A DNA stretch of 64,000 bases from Amantichitinum ursilacus (lineage in GTDB: Bacteria > Pseudomonadota > Gammaproteobacteria > Burkholderiales > Chitinibacteraceae): NCBI RefSeq assembly GCF_001294205.1, contig NZ_LAQT01000009.1, positions 186,001-250,000 on the forward strand. The letters run 5' to 3'. Made by a program: the position numbers and the translations under genes. Positions 1 to 8,847 of this stretch are shown in pieces. A model generated the notes under the pieces. The model saw only the letters and a list, made by a program, of their open reading frames with translations, was not told the origin of the DNA and made no database searches. Positions within the stretch are counted from its first letter, which is position 1. Each line of letters begins with the position of its first letter.

Positions 1-1
1 G

Positions 2-685
2 GAAGCGCACACCGTATCGCAACTGAAAGGGTCGCCGCCCGGTTATGTCGGCTATGGCCAGGGCGGTATGCTGACCGAAGCGGTGCGGCACCGGCCGTAC
101 TCCATCGTCCTGCTCGACGAAGTGGAAAAAGCCCATCGCGATGTGCTGAATCTGTTTTATCAGGTGTTTGATCGCGGTTTTATGCGCGATGGCGAGGGCC
201 GCGAGATTGATTTTCGCAATACTGTGATTCTGATGACCTCCAATCTGGGCAGCGCCGAGCTAATGGCGTTGCATGAGCAAGATCCGCTGTGCGATATCGC
301 CCTGTTGCACGAAGCAATCCGCCCGCAATTAATCGAACACTTTCAGCCCGCCCTGTTGGCGCGCTTTCAGACAGTCATCTATCGGCCATTGGCTCTGGCG
401 CCCATCCGCGACATTGTGCAAATGAAGCTGGCCAAAGTCAGCGCCCGAATGGCGCAGCACTACGCCACCACGCTGACGTTTGCGCCCTCTCTACCGGATT
501 TCATCGCTGCCAGTTGCCTGTTGCCCGACACCGGCGCGCGCAATATTGATCACCTGCTTAATCAACAGATTCTGCCGACCGTGTCGCAAGCGTTGCTGCA
601 ATGGCAGGTGGAGACCGGCGCCGCGCCCGTTAACGTTGATCTGGCGTGGGAAGAGGTGGCGGGCTTGACGTTGGCGATGCGCTAA
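2..685 (+). CDS. clpV: Type VI secretion AAA+ ATPase ClpV/TssH, C-terminal part (5' end outside window)
   Basis: This is the second AAA+ module and C-terminal domain of a Clp/Hsp100 ATPase; the frame is open from base 2. Visible motifs are the pore-loop GYVGYG, the Walker B run IVLLDEVEKAH, sensor 1 (ILMTSN) and a sensor-2-like GARNIDHLL. The segment FDRGFMRDGEGREIDF is typical of ClpV rather than ClpB, which normally has a shorter DGQGRTVDF version. ClpV disassembles the contracted VipA/VipB sheath in the cytoplasm so that the T6SS can be reused. No other T6SS gene follows, so this is probably the right-hand edge of a T6SS locus. ClpB or ClpA is less likely. The N-terminal domain and first AAA module cannot be judged. 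Confidence 0.85.
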   Translation, partial: EAHTVSQLKGSPPGYVGYGQGGMLTEAVRHRPYSIVLLDEVEKAHRDVLNLFYQVFDRGFMRDGEGREIDFRNTVILMTSNLGSAELMALHEQDPLCDIALLHEAIRPQLIEHFQPALLARFQTVIYRPLALAPIRDIVQMKLAKVSARMAQHYATTLTFAPSLPDFIAASCLLPDTGARNIDHLLNQQILPTVSQALLQWQVETGAAPVNVDLAWEEVAGLTLAMR

Positions 686-726
686 ACAGCGCTGCACAAG
701 GCTGTGAAAAGCGGCGGGCTGACGAA

Positions 727-860
727 AATCGATGGCACCGCATCGATTTGTATAAAAAACAGGCAAAATAGCGCTGCTTTTCGGCAAAATCGATGCGTTC
801 GCATCGATTGTATTGTTTTGACCCACCGACATTGCCATAATCGATGCCATCGCATCGATT
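727..860 (+). promoter_or_regulatory. hipBA promoter with three copies of a 22-bp palindromic operator
   Basis: Three 22-bp elements lie at 727-748, 788-809 and 839-860. Each has left arm AATCGATG and right arm CGCATCGATT; the middle copy is a perfect palindrome apart from its central TT. Centres are 61 and 51 bp apart, close to whole helical turns. A promoter fits between copies 2 and 3: TTGTTT at 813-818, a 17-bp spacer, and CATAAT at 836-841, so copy 3 would cover the -10 end and the start site. This is the usual layout for HipB autorepression. The motif differs from the E. coli HipB site (TATCC-N8-GGATA). Confidence 0.75.
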
Positions 861-875
861 TCTGGATTTCAGCTC

Positions 876-1190
876 ATGCTGCATCACGTCCGCACCGTTG
901 AAGAACTTGGCCTGTTAGTCCGTGCAGCGCGCAAACATCAAAGCCTGCGCATGGATGACGTCGCTGGCATGGCGGGGGTTGGGCCGGTGTTCGTGCGCGA
1001 GCTGGAACGCGGCAAGCAAACCGTGCAATTGGGGCGCGTACTGCAATTGCTGGCCGAACTCGGCATCGAACTGAAAGCCGATCTGCCCGACGACTTTGCC
1101 GCCACGGTGGCCAAGGTGCGGGCCACAGGCGTTAAGCCGTTGGCGCCCAGGCGCAAGGCTAAGGCTACGAAGGGCGGACAGCCGCAATGA
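876..1190 (+). CDS. hipB: HipB-like antitoxin, XRE-family DNA-binding protein
   Basis: The 104-residue protein has an XRE/Cro-type helix-turn-helix at about residues 10-70, in the arrangement LGLLVRAARKHQSLRMDDVAGMAG then FVRELERGK. A basic, disordered tail follows (PRRKAKATKGG). HipB proteins bind DNA as dimers, repress their own operon and sequester HipA. The gene starts 15 bp after the third 22-bp operator, has no clear Shine-Dalgarno, and overlaps the next gene by 4 bp (ATGA), so the two are probably translationally coupled. Family and pairing are well supported by position and by the hipA neighbour. DNA target and toxin neutralisation are inferred. Confidence 0.85.
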   Translation: MLHHVRTVEELGLLVRAARKHQSLRMDDVAGMAGVGPVFVRELERGKQTVQLGRVLQLLAELGIELKADLPDDFAATVAKVRATGVKPLAPRRKAKATKGGQPQ

Positions 1191-2518
1191 CGCTGCGCCA
1201 TTTAAGTGTCTTGATCAACGGGCGGCACGTAGGCGATCTGATTGATCGTGACGATTCATGGGCGTTCCAGTATTCCAAAGACTGGACCGATGCGGTCGAC
1301 GGTTTTGATTTATCGCCTGCGCTCAGCCGCCACGATGGCCACGCCGATGGTGGCAGCAAGCGGCCTGTACAGTGGTATTTCGATAACCTGCTACCCGAAG
1401 AATTATTGCGGCAGGTGATTGCGCGCGAAGCAAAGCTCGATGCGAACGACGCGTTCGGCATGTTGGCCTGGTTGGGCGCTGAATCCGCAGGTTCGCTGAT
1501 TCTGCAGGCTGCGGATGCGCCGCCGCTGCAGCAGGGGCTTAAAACGCTGACCCTGTCCGAGCTGGAAACACGTATTCAGCAACTGCCCACACAATCGCTG
1601 ACCCACGATGCGCCCAAGCGCATGTCGCTGGCGGGCGCGCAACACAAGATGTTGCTGGTGCTTAAAGAGGGGCAGATTTATGAGCCGCTGCCCGGCACAC
1701 CGTCCACGCATATTCTTAAGCCCGAGCATCAGAGCGGCGACTACCAGGGCTCGGTTATCAACGAAGTGTTCAGCATGCGTCTGGCCGCGCAAATGGGTCT
1801 GGAAGTGCCGCCCGCGCAATGGTGGTATACGCCGACGCCGGTTTACGTGGTGCAGCGGTTTGACAGGGTGCTACAGGGTGATGAAATCCAGCGCCGCCAT
1901 GTGATCGATACCTGCCAGTTGCTCAACCAGGCGCGCAGCTTCAAATACGCGTCGGCGAATGTCGATGCCTTGGTGAGCACGCTGGACTATTGCCGCTTGA
2001 AAGGCCAAACGCGTCAGCAGTTGTATCAATGGCTGGTGTTTAACGTCTTGATCGGCAATGGCGACAACCACCTTAAGAACCTGTCATTTCTGGTCGACGC
2101 GGCCGGCATTGCACTGGCCCCCGCCTATGATCTGCTGAGCACTGCGGTGTACGCCACGCATGCTCTGGCGGACGGACGTGCCAGCTGGCCGGATACTGCT
2201 TTGGCGATGTCGGTCGCTACGGCCCGCGAAACGGAGGCACCCGCCACGTTTGGTGCGGTGCGGCGCGCGCATCTGCTGCGCGCGGGCCAGGCATTAGGTC
2301 TGAATGCCACCACCGCCGAGCGTGAACTCGACCGGATGCGCCGAATGGCGCTGACCAGTGCCGATGTCGTGATCGCGCAATTGCAGGCGCAAATGCCGGT
2401 GCTGGCCGAGCAAAGCCCGCAGCCCGATCAGGCGCTGCGTTACCAGGCGCGGGAGCAGCGGGTGCTGGCCGCGATTCGCAATATCGTCATTGCCGACATG
2501 GTGCGTACGCTGGCCTGA
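1187..2518 (+). CDS. hipA: HipA-family serine/threonine kinase toxin
   Basis: The 443-residue length matches E. coli HipA (440). An N-terminal HipA domain (about residues 1-110, with WYFDNLLPE) precedes a kinase domain. In order it shows SLAGAQHK near residue 145, THILKPEH, NEVFSMRLAA, VVQRFDR, the catalytic loop GNGDNHLKN near residue 290, and APAYDLLS as the DFG-like metal-binding segment. HipA kinases phosphorylate targets such as glutamyl-tRNA synthetase and induce dormancy; the target here is not known. No truncation or lost catalytic residue is seen. It overlaps hipB by 4 bp and shares its operator-rich promoter. Confidence 0.9.
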   Translation: MTLRHLSVLINGRHVGDLIDRDDSWAFQYSKDWTDAVDGFDLSPALSRHDGHADGGSKRPVQWYFDNLLPEELLRQVIAREAKLDANDAFGMLAWLGAESAGSLILQAADAPPLQQGLKTLTLSELETRIQQLPTQSLTHDAPKRMSLAGAQHKMLLVLKEGQIYEPLPGTPSTHILKPEHQSGDYQGSVINEVFSMRLAAQMGLEVPPAQWWYTPTPVYVVQRFDRVLQGDEIQRRHVIDTCQLLNQARSFKYASANVDALVSTLDYCRLKGQTRQQLYQWLVFNVLIGNGDNHLKNLSFLVDAAGIALAPAYDLLSTAVYATHALADGRASWPDTALAMSVATARETEAPATFGAVRRAHLLRAGQALGLNATTAERELDRMRRMALTSADVVIAQLQAQMPVLAEQSPQPDQALRYQAREQRVLAAIRNIVIADMVRTLA

Positions 2519-2624
2519 ATCCGCTGTGCACCTCCAACCCCGCGCAGGCTGTACCGGTCGGCGCGTGGCCCCGCGCGGTAACATCGCTGTCATTCCCGCA
2601 TCTGCATTTTTCAGGATTGCTCCT

Positions 2625-3809
2625 ATGGCAACGTCCCAAGCCGTGGCAACACGGCGTTTTGTGGTGCCCTTGTCGGCATTGACGGCTGGTTTTGTCACAG
2701 TGCTGGTGGGCTTTACCAGTTCAGTGGCGATTGTGTTTCAGGCGGCCAGCGCCGCGGGCGCGAGTGCGGCCGAGGTGTCGTCGTGGATTGCCGCTTTGGG
2801 CGTGGCCATGGGGGTCAGCTGTATTGGGCTGTCTTTGTATTACCGCAAACCGGTGGTGACGGCGTGGTCGACGCCGGGCGCGGCCTTGCTGGCCACCAGT
2901 CTGGTGGGAGTGCCGATGAGCGCGGCCCTGGGCGCGTTTGTGGTGTGTGGCTTGCTGATCTTGTTATGCGGCGTCACCGGCTGGTTTGAGAAAGCCATCG
3001 ACCATATTCCGTTGCCAGTGGCGGCGGCGATGCTGGCGGGTGTGCTGGTGCGGTTTGGCATGAATGTGTTTACCGCCATGCAGGTCAATGCCGTGTTGGT
3101 GTTGGCGATGTTTGTGGCGTGGCTGCTGCTCAAACGCCTGTCGCCGCGCTATTGCGTGCCGGGCGTGCTGCTGCTGGGTGTGGCGATTGCGGCGGTGCAG
3201 GGCAAGCTCAACTGGGCCGGTTTGCATCTGGCGGTGGCACGGCCGATGTGGATTACCCCCAGCTTTGACATCGCCACCGTCATCGGCGTGGCGGTGCCGT
3301 TGTTTGTCGTGACGATGGCGTCACAAAACGTGCCCGGCGTGGCCGTGATGCGCGGCGCAGGCTACGACACCCCCGTGTCGCCACTGATTAGCTGGACTGG
3401 CGTGCTGACGGCGGTGCTGGCGCCATTTGGCTGTTTCTCGGTCAACCTTGCGGCGATTTCGGCGGCCATCTGTATGGGGCGCGAGGCGCATGAAGACCCG
3501 GCGCAGCGGTATCAGGCGGCGGTGGCCGCTGGCGTCTTCTATCTGATTGCGGGCTTGTTTGGCGCGACCATTGCGGCGTTGTTTGCGGCGTTTCCGCACG
3601 AGCTGGTACTGGCGATTGCCGGCATCGCCTTGTTCGGCACGATCGGCAATAGCCTCAGCAACGCGTTGCGCGAAGAACGCATGCGTGAGCCGGCGTTGAT
3701 TACCTTTCTGGTGACGGCTTCGGGCGTCACCTTGCTGGGCATCGGCGCGGCGTTCTGGGGTTTGGTCGCCGGGGCGCTTACCTTGCTGCTTAACCGCTGG
3801 CGCGCTTGA
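2625..3809 (+). CDS. benE: BenE-family benzoate/H+ symporter-like membrane transporter
   Basis: The 394-residue protein is almost entirely hydrophobic with about 12 membrane segments. It carries BenE-family stretches such as GFTSSVAIVFQAA near the N-terminus, TAWSTPGAALLATS around residue 85 and FVVTMASQNVPGVAV around residue 230. BenE proteins import benzoate with protons across the inner membrane. No benzoate-degradation gene is in the window, so the substrate here is uncertain. The ATG at 2625 is chosen because an AGGA lies about 8 bases upstream; the frame stays open further upstream but without initiation signals. It follows hipA by 106 bp on the same strand. Confidence 0.75.
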   Translation: MATSQAVATRRFVVPLSALTAGFVTVLVGFTSSVAIVFQAASAAGASAAEVSSWIAALGVAMGVSCIGLSLYYRKPVVTAWSTPGAALLATSLVGVPMSAALGAFVVCGLLILLCGVTGWFEKAIDHIPLPVAAAMLAGVLVRFGMNVFTAMQVNAVLVLAMFVAWLLLKRLSPRYCVPGVLLLGVAIAAVQGKLNWAGLHLAVARPMWITPSFDIATVIGVAVPLFVVTMASQNVPGVAVMRGAGYDTPVSPLISWTGVLTAVLAPFGCFSVNLAAISAAICMGREAHEDPAQRYQAAVAAGVFYLIAGLFGATIAALFAAFPHELVLAIAGIALFGTIGNSLSNALREERMREPALITFLVTASGVTLLGIGAAFWGLVAGALTLLLNRWRA

Positions 3810-3921
3810 ATGGCCAGCCCGGGCGGAAAACCTTACCGCTGATGACATCGCACATTGCGGCAATTGCAAGCGTGATCCAGGCTAAAACCGAGCTGCCTGC
3901 TCAGTGGATGCGGAGAGCGCC

Positions 3922-4323
3922 ATGGCCTTGCCCGATGTTGTTGATAACGCCGTTTCGCTGGTGCCGCCACCGCGCGACTTTACTGGCGCGCTGCTGATTG
4001 CGCAGGCGCTGTTCGGGCTGGTGGTGTTCGGGGTGTGGCCGACGTACCAGATGGCGGCACACGCGGTGGTCGCCACGCGCGACCTGGGCCGCGTTACCGG
4101 CTGGCACCGTCTTAGCGATAACCCACCGCGCCGGATCGTGATTACCGAGCAGGGTCGCGTTGCGTTTGCGGATCTATGGCAACCGCAATTGCAGCAACGG
4201 CTGGAATTGCGCTCTTTGCATAATGGCGAGCAGTTGCTCTGCCCCCACGGCGCGCCGTTGTCGGGCGGTGATGTCACCGAGGCCGAAACCGGCTGCGTGC
4301 CCGTGCTGCAGCCGGCGGTCTAA
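3922..4323 (+). CDS. Hypothetical small protein with one hydrophobic segment
   Basis: I do not recognise this 133-residue protein. A hydrophobic segment at about residues 22-46 (ALLIAQALFGLVVFGVW) could be a single membrane anchor, followed by a polar domain of about 85 residues. The ATG at 3922 has GGAGAG just upstream; an in-frame GTG at 3904 is an alternative. Coding is supported by third-position GC bias and by the way the frame fills the space between benE and the convergent GGDEF gene, with a 4-bp tail-to-tail overlap. Antisense frames here are Cys/Arg-rich and look spurious. It could be a lineage-specific gene. Confidence 0.5.
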   Translation: MALPDVVDNAVSLVPPPRDFTGALLIAQALFGLVVFGVWPTYQMAAHAVVATRDLGRVTGWHRLSDNPPRRIVITEQGRVAFADLWQPQLQQRLELRSLHNGEQLLCPHGAPLSGGDVTEAETGCVPVLQPAV

Positions 4324-6422
4324 ATGCCGTTTTCCGGCGCGGGCAAAGGGTTGTGCGAGCGCAGATAGCCTTCCAGTTCGGTGGCCGGGAAGGGCCGGGC
4401 AAAGTGATAACCCTGTAGCGATTCGCAACCCTGCGCCTGCAGCAAATCGCGTTGCGCAATGGTTTCGACGCCTTCGGCCACCACTTCAATCTTCAGTGCA
4501 TGCGCCAGCTGGATGACGGCGTTGACGATGGCGCGCGCGCTCGGGTCGTCTTCGATATCTTCGATAAAACTGCGGTCGATTTTCAGCTCGTGCGGCATGA
4601 ACTGGCGCAACCACGCCAGGCTGGAATGCCCGGTGCCAAAGTCATCAATGGCGATCTTGACGCCCAGCTCGCGCAGCCGTGTCACCATCATCAGCGTGTG
4701 CGTCATGTCATCCATCGCCACCGATTCGGTCAGTTCCAGCGTCAACATATGCGGCGGCAAACCGTGGCGCCGCATGATGCTTTCCACCAGCACTACCAGG
4801 CCTTGCGAGCGAAACTGCACTGCCGACACATTCACCGCCACCGGAATCAACATGCCTTGCTCGCGCCAGATGGCGCATTGGCGGCAGGCGGTATCCAGCA
4901 CCCATTCGCCAATTTCGCTGATCAAGCCAAAGCGTTCGGCCTCTGCAATAAACACGCCCGGCATCAGCAAACCGCGGTGCGGATCTTGCCAGCGGATCAG
5001 CGCTTCCACTGCGTTCAGATGATGCGTGTGATTGCCCGCCACGATGGGCTGGTAGTGCAGCACAAATTCATCATTGGCCAGCGCGCGGCGCAGATCGCGT
5101 TGCAGATCCAGCAAGCGCGCCGCGCCCGCTTCCATGTCGGTGCTGTAATAGCAAAAGGTGCCTTTGCCCGCTTGCTTGGCGTAATACATGGCCACATCAG
5201 CATTGGCGACCAGCCGGTGCGCGGCGCTGTCGTCGGGATAGACCGCGATGCCCACCGAGGCCGACAACAGCACTTCTTGCTGCGCGATGCGGATCGGTGC
5301 GCGGATGGCGTCGATCAAGCGTTCCGCCAGCAACGACGGGCGCGAGCGATCTTCCACTTGCTCCATCAGCACCACGAATTCATCACCGCCCACGCGCGCC
5401 AGCGTGTCAGGCTTGCGCACTGTCACCTTGATGCGTCCCGCGATAATACGCAGCACCTCATCGCCCAGCTTGTGCCCCAGCGAGTCGTTAACCGGCTTGA
5501 AACCATCCAGATCAATAAACAGCACGCACGCGCGTTTGCCATTGCGGTCGACCACTTCCACCGCGTGGCGCAAGCGTTCTTCCAGCAATAAACGACTGCC
5601 GAGTTGCGTCAGCGGGTCTTCAAACGCCGCGCGCGTCAGTGCCTGATTGGCTTCTTGCAGTGATGCGGCCAGGCGCGTGGTTTCGGCCTGGCGGCGTGTA
5701 TCGAGTACGGACGTGAGTAAGGTGGCGGCCAGCAAGGCCAACGTGGCTGAGGCCACCGTAATCGAGATGCCGCTGGCCGAAATATCGTCCGCCGCGCGGC
5801 AGATGCTGTTTAGCGGAAAATGCGCCGCGGCCATCCCGCTATAGTGCATGCCGGCAATGGCCAGACCCATGACCAGCGCGGCCAGCATTTGCCATAGCAC
5901 GCGTCGTTGGCGCGGCAAGCCACGCATCCACACAAAAATCCGCAGCGCCGCCAGCGACGCCACAAAGGCAATCAACGCCGAGAGCGCCACCCAGCGCCAA
6001 TCCCAGGCAATGGCGGGGTCCATTTGCAGGGCGTGCATGCCGATGTAATGCATGCTGCAAATGCCGGCTGCCATGCAAAGGCCGCCGCCGATGAAATGCA
6101 CGCGATCAATATGCGGGCGCGCCGATAAATACAGCGCAATGCTGGACACCGCCACGGCGGCGGCATAACTGGCCAGCGTAATAATCAGATTAAAACCGAG
6201 CGGAATCTGCAGCGAAAACGCCGCCATGCCCACAAAGTGCATCGACCAGATGCCGGTGCCCAAGGCGATGGAGCCGCCCAGCCACCACCAGCGCGCCGCC
6301 AGCGCGGAGGCATTGCCGATGCGTCGCGCCAGGTCCAGCGCCACATACGACGCAAACCATGCGATCAATACAGAAACCACCACGAGAGGCGGCGACCACG
6401 TTACCGGCAGCCAGAGCGTCAT
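4320..6422 (-). CDS. MHYT-GGDEF-EAL protein: membrane-bound cyclic-di-GMP synthase/phosphodiesterase
   Basis: The 700-residue protein has an N-terminal seven-helix MHYT sensor (about residues 1-240) with the three signature motifs SMHFVGM, SMHYIGM and GMHYSGM, proposed to bind copper and sense a diatomic gas. An intact GGDEF domain follows (RVGGDEF), with an inhibitory I-site RKPD five residues before it. The EAL domain keeps its catalytic set: EALIRW, NVS, ELTES, DDFGTGHSS, KIDRS, AEGVE and LQGYHF. Both synthesis and breakdown of c-di-GMP are therefore possible. It lies upstream of no other gene on its strand and is convergent with the small gene at 3922. Confidence 0.9.
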   Translation of the reverse strand: MTLWLPVTWSPPLVVVSVLIAWFASYVALDLARRIGNASALAARWWWLGGSIALGTGIWSMHFVGMAAFSLQIPLGFNLIITLASYAAAVAVSSIALYLSARPHIDRVHFIGGGLCMAAGICSMHYIGMHALQMDPAIAWDWRWVALSALIAFVASLAALRIFVWMRGLPRQRRVLWQMLAALVMGLAIAGMHYSGMAAAHFPLNSICRAADDISASGISITVASATLALLAATLLTSVLDTRRQAETTRLAASLQEANQALTRAAFEDPLTQLGSRLLLEERLRHAVEVVDRNGKRACVLFIDLDGFKPVNDSLGHKLGDEVLRIIAGRIKVTVRKPDTLARVGGDEFVVLMEQVEDRSRPSLLAERLIDAIRAPIRIAQQEVLLSASVGIAVYPDDSAAHRLVANADVAMYYAKQAGKGTFCYYSTDMEAGAARLLDLQRDLRRALANDEFVLHYQPIVAGNHTHHLNAVEALIRWQDPHRGLLMPGVFIAEAERFGLISEIGEWVLDTACRQCAIWREQGMLIPVAVNVSAVQFRSQGLVVLVESIMRRHGLPPHMLTLELTESVAMDDMTHTLMMVTRLRELGVKIAIDDFGTGHSSLAWLRQFMPHELKIDRSFIEDIEDDPSARAIVNAVIQLAHALKIEVVAEGVETIAQRDLLQAQGCESLQGYHFARPFPATELEGYLRSHNPLPAPENGI

Positions 6423-6564
6423 GCCACCACTCCGGCAAACGGAGGGCAGGGGCGGGTTTGCAGACGGGGAGAAGAACGGGGTATCGGCATGCCAGCATCA
6501 TAGAGCTTTTGCGCCGCGCGGTGCAGCCCGATCCAGGCCCGATCCGCTGCGGATGCCCGCGTAA

Positions 6565-8847
6565 TCAGGGCGCGTTGCCCGTGCGTTGCGGCACCAGCGC
6601 GCGGCTGCCTGCCATGATTTCATATTGGCGGAAGGCGTCGCGGATGGCTTCGCGCAGTACTTCGTCTTCCCACGGTTTACCCAGCACTTTGTAGAGATCA
6701 CCGCGATTGACGGCGGCGATCACGCTGGCGAACTCCGAGTAACCGGTCAGCAAAATACGCACGATATCGGGGTAGAGTTTTTTAACCCGATGCAGAAAAT
6801 CAGTGCCTGCCAGCTCGGGCATATTGTGGTCGCAGATCACCACGCCAATCTGGCGCGTGGCCAGCAGATCAAGCGCGGTGTCGGTTCGGGTGGCCTCCAG
6901 CACCTGCCAGCCATCGCGCCGCAAAGTGCGATTCAGGTTGGCCAGGGCGTCAAGGTCGTCATCCACCACCAGCAGCGTAAAGCGCGCCGCGTCGATGTCC
7001 TCTTCCAGATCCAGCTTGCGATCATCGCGCAGCAACTGCAGCAGCTCGTTTTCGGGTAGCGGGCGGCTGAATAAAAAGCCCTGCATTTCGTGGCAGAACT
7101 GCTTGCGCAAATAGCCCAGCTGGCTGTCGTTTTCCACGCCTTCGGCAATGGTGGATAAACCCAGACTGTGCGCCATGGCAACGATGGCGCGCACCAACGC
7201 CGCGCTTTCGGTTTTGATAGCCACATCGCGGATAAACGATTTATCGATCTTGATGCGGTCAATCGGAAAACGTTGCAGATAAGCCAGCGACGAATAACCG
7301 GTGCCGAAGTCATCCAGGCTCAGGCTGACACCCAACGCTTTCAGGTCGTGCATTACCTGGATAATGCGGTCGGCGTTTTCCAGAATCAGCGATTCGGTCA
7401 GTTCCAGCTCCAGCCATTCCGGGGCCAGGCCAGTGTCTTGCAACGCGCGTTTAACTACGTTGACGATGCCGGACAGGCGGAACTGCTGTACCGACATATT
7501 CACCGCAATCTGCACCTGGGGCAGGCCCGCGTCTTGCCAGCCGCGCGCCTTGGCACAAGCGGTGCGCAGCACCCATTCGCCCACGGCCGGCATCATGCCG
7601 CATTCTTCCATCATCGGAATGAACTGGGCCGGGCCGACCAGGCCTTTTTCCGGGTGACGCCAGCGCAACAAGGCCTCAACGCCGACAATGGCGCCGGTTT
7701 TGAGATTCAGTTGCGGCTGGAAGAAGAGCTCGAACTCTTCGCGTTCGAGCGCGCGATGGAGATCAGCCTCCAGTTGCAAGCGTTGTTCCAGACCTTTTTC
7801 GAGATCAGCGCTGTAATAGCGCAGGCCGCCTTCTTGCGCCGCGCGTTCGGCGGCGGCACGGGCGCGACGCAACAGATAGCGCACGTCGCTTTCATGCAGC
7901 GGATAAATCGCCACGCCAATGCCGGCGTTTAAAAACACTTCTTGTCCATCCACCTGCACGCTTTGTTGCAGCACGCTGTGCACATGGTGGATCAGCGCGC
8001 CGACGGCGTTACTGCCCGGAAACCCCGGAAACGCCAGCGCGAATTCGTCCGCACCCAGTTGCGCCAGGATGCCGTCGTAGCCGCGATAGGCCTCCAGCCG
8101 TTGCGCCAGCGTGCGCAAGGCGCCGTCGACGGCCTGGTGGCCCAGAATCTGGATGACCTGATCCAACCGGCGCAGTTTGATATCCAGCAGCGTTAGATAG
8201 CGCGCCTCGCCCGGTGCCCCCGCCGTGATCTGCTGCATGCGTTGTTCCAGCAGGATGCGGTTGGGCAGGCCGGTCTGGGCTTCGTAATAAGCCAGGTAAT
8301 GAATGCGCGATTCGGCGGCCGAGCGCTGCTGAATGCCCAGCATGTGTTCCAGCGCAAACGCAACGTTGTCAGCCACTTCGCGCAGCAGATTGCACAGGGA
8401 GTCGTCGAAAGTGCCGGCATCGGTGGCCAGCAGGTTAAGCACACAACTGATGCGGCCGCTTTCGCGCACCGGAATCGCGGCGGCGGCAAAGATGCCACCG
8501 TCCACCAGCACGCGATATTCCTCGTCCGGCTGCATCGACAGATCATTCTTGAATTGCGCACTGCCTTGTTCGCGTGCGCTGCGCGCTAACTGGCTGGTGG
8601 CGCCAAAGCGGCGCAGCCAGTGATCCTGATCGCCCCAATAAGTGAGCGGCCGCAAGTCTTCCGAATCGGGTTCGACCAGGCCCGCCCAGGCAAACCGGAA
8701 CAGACCGCTCTCGCCAAAGGCTCGGCACAGATTCAACAACAGCTCATCCGGACTATGCGTGTCCAGCGTGATGCGGTTGATGCGGCTCAGCAGGCCAAAC
8801 AGGCCTACGCTGCGCGCCGAGTCAGTGGGTGCGGTCAGTTCAGGCAT
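6565..8847 (-). CDS. GAF-(degenerate GGDEF)-EAL-REC protein, predicted c-di-GMP phosphodiesterase
   Basis: The 760 residues read as a GAF-like domain (about 1-190), a GGDEF domain whose signature is LGADEF, an intact EAL domain (VEALLRW, VNMS, ELTES, DDFGTGYSS, KIDKS, AEGVE, MQGFLFSRP), and a C-terminal receiver domain (about 635-750) with acceptor Asp in VVICDHNMP and Lys in VLGKPW. The Gly-to-Ala change in GGDEF suggests that domain is regulatory, so net phosphodiesterase activity is expected. A receiver at the C-terminus is unusual; most such proteins carry it at the N-terminus. Its start overlaps the end of the upstream REC gene by 8 bp, so the two are probably co-translated. Confidence 0.9.
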   Translation of the reverse strand: MPELTAPTDSARSVGLFGLLSRINRITLDTHSPDELLLNLCRAFGESGLFRFAWAGLVEPDSEDLRPLTYWGDQDHWLRRFGATSQLARSAREQGSAQFKNDLSMQPDEEYRVLVDGGIFAAAAIPVRESGRISCVLNLLATDAGTFDDSLCNLLREVADNVAFALEHMLGIQQRSAAESRIHYLAYYEAQTGLPNRILLEQRMQQITAGAPGEARYLTLLDIKLRRLDQVIQILGHQAVDGALRTLAQRLEAYRGYDGILAQLGADEFALAFPGFPGSNAVGALIHHVHSVLQQSVQVDGQEVFLNAGIGVAIYPLHESDVRYLLRRARAAAERAAQEGGLRYYSADLEKGLEQRLQLEADLHRALEREEFELFFQPQLNLKTGAIVGVEALLRWRHPEKGLVGPAQFIPMMEECGMMPAVGEWVLRTACAKARGWQDAGLPQVQIAVNMSVQQFRLSGIVNVVKRALQDTGLAPEWLELELTESLILENADRIIQVMHDLKALGVSLSLDDFGTGYSSLAYLQRFPIDRIKIDKSFIRDVAIKTESAALVRAIVAMAHSLGLSTIAEGVENDSQLGYLRKQFCHEMQGFLFSRPLPENELLQLLRDDRKLDLEEDIDAARFTLLVVDDDLDALANLNRTLRRDGWQVLEATRTDTALDLLATRQIGVVICDHNMPELAGTDFLHRVKKLYPDIVRILLTGYSEFASVIAAVNRGDLYKVLGKPWEDEVLREAIRDAFRQYEIMAGSRALVPQRTGNAP

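Noticed and set aside
818-841. TTGACC/CATAAT promoter pairing before hipB
   Set aside because: The spacer is only 12 bp; TTGTTT at 813 gives a 17-bp spacer with the same -10.
4452-5591. 379-codon plus-strand frame opposite the MHYT-GGDEF-EAL gene
   Set aside because: It is an antisense shadow with no start signal and His/Gln-rich composition.
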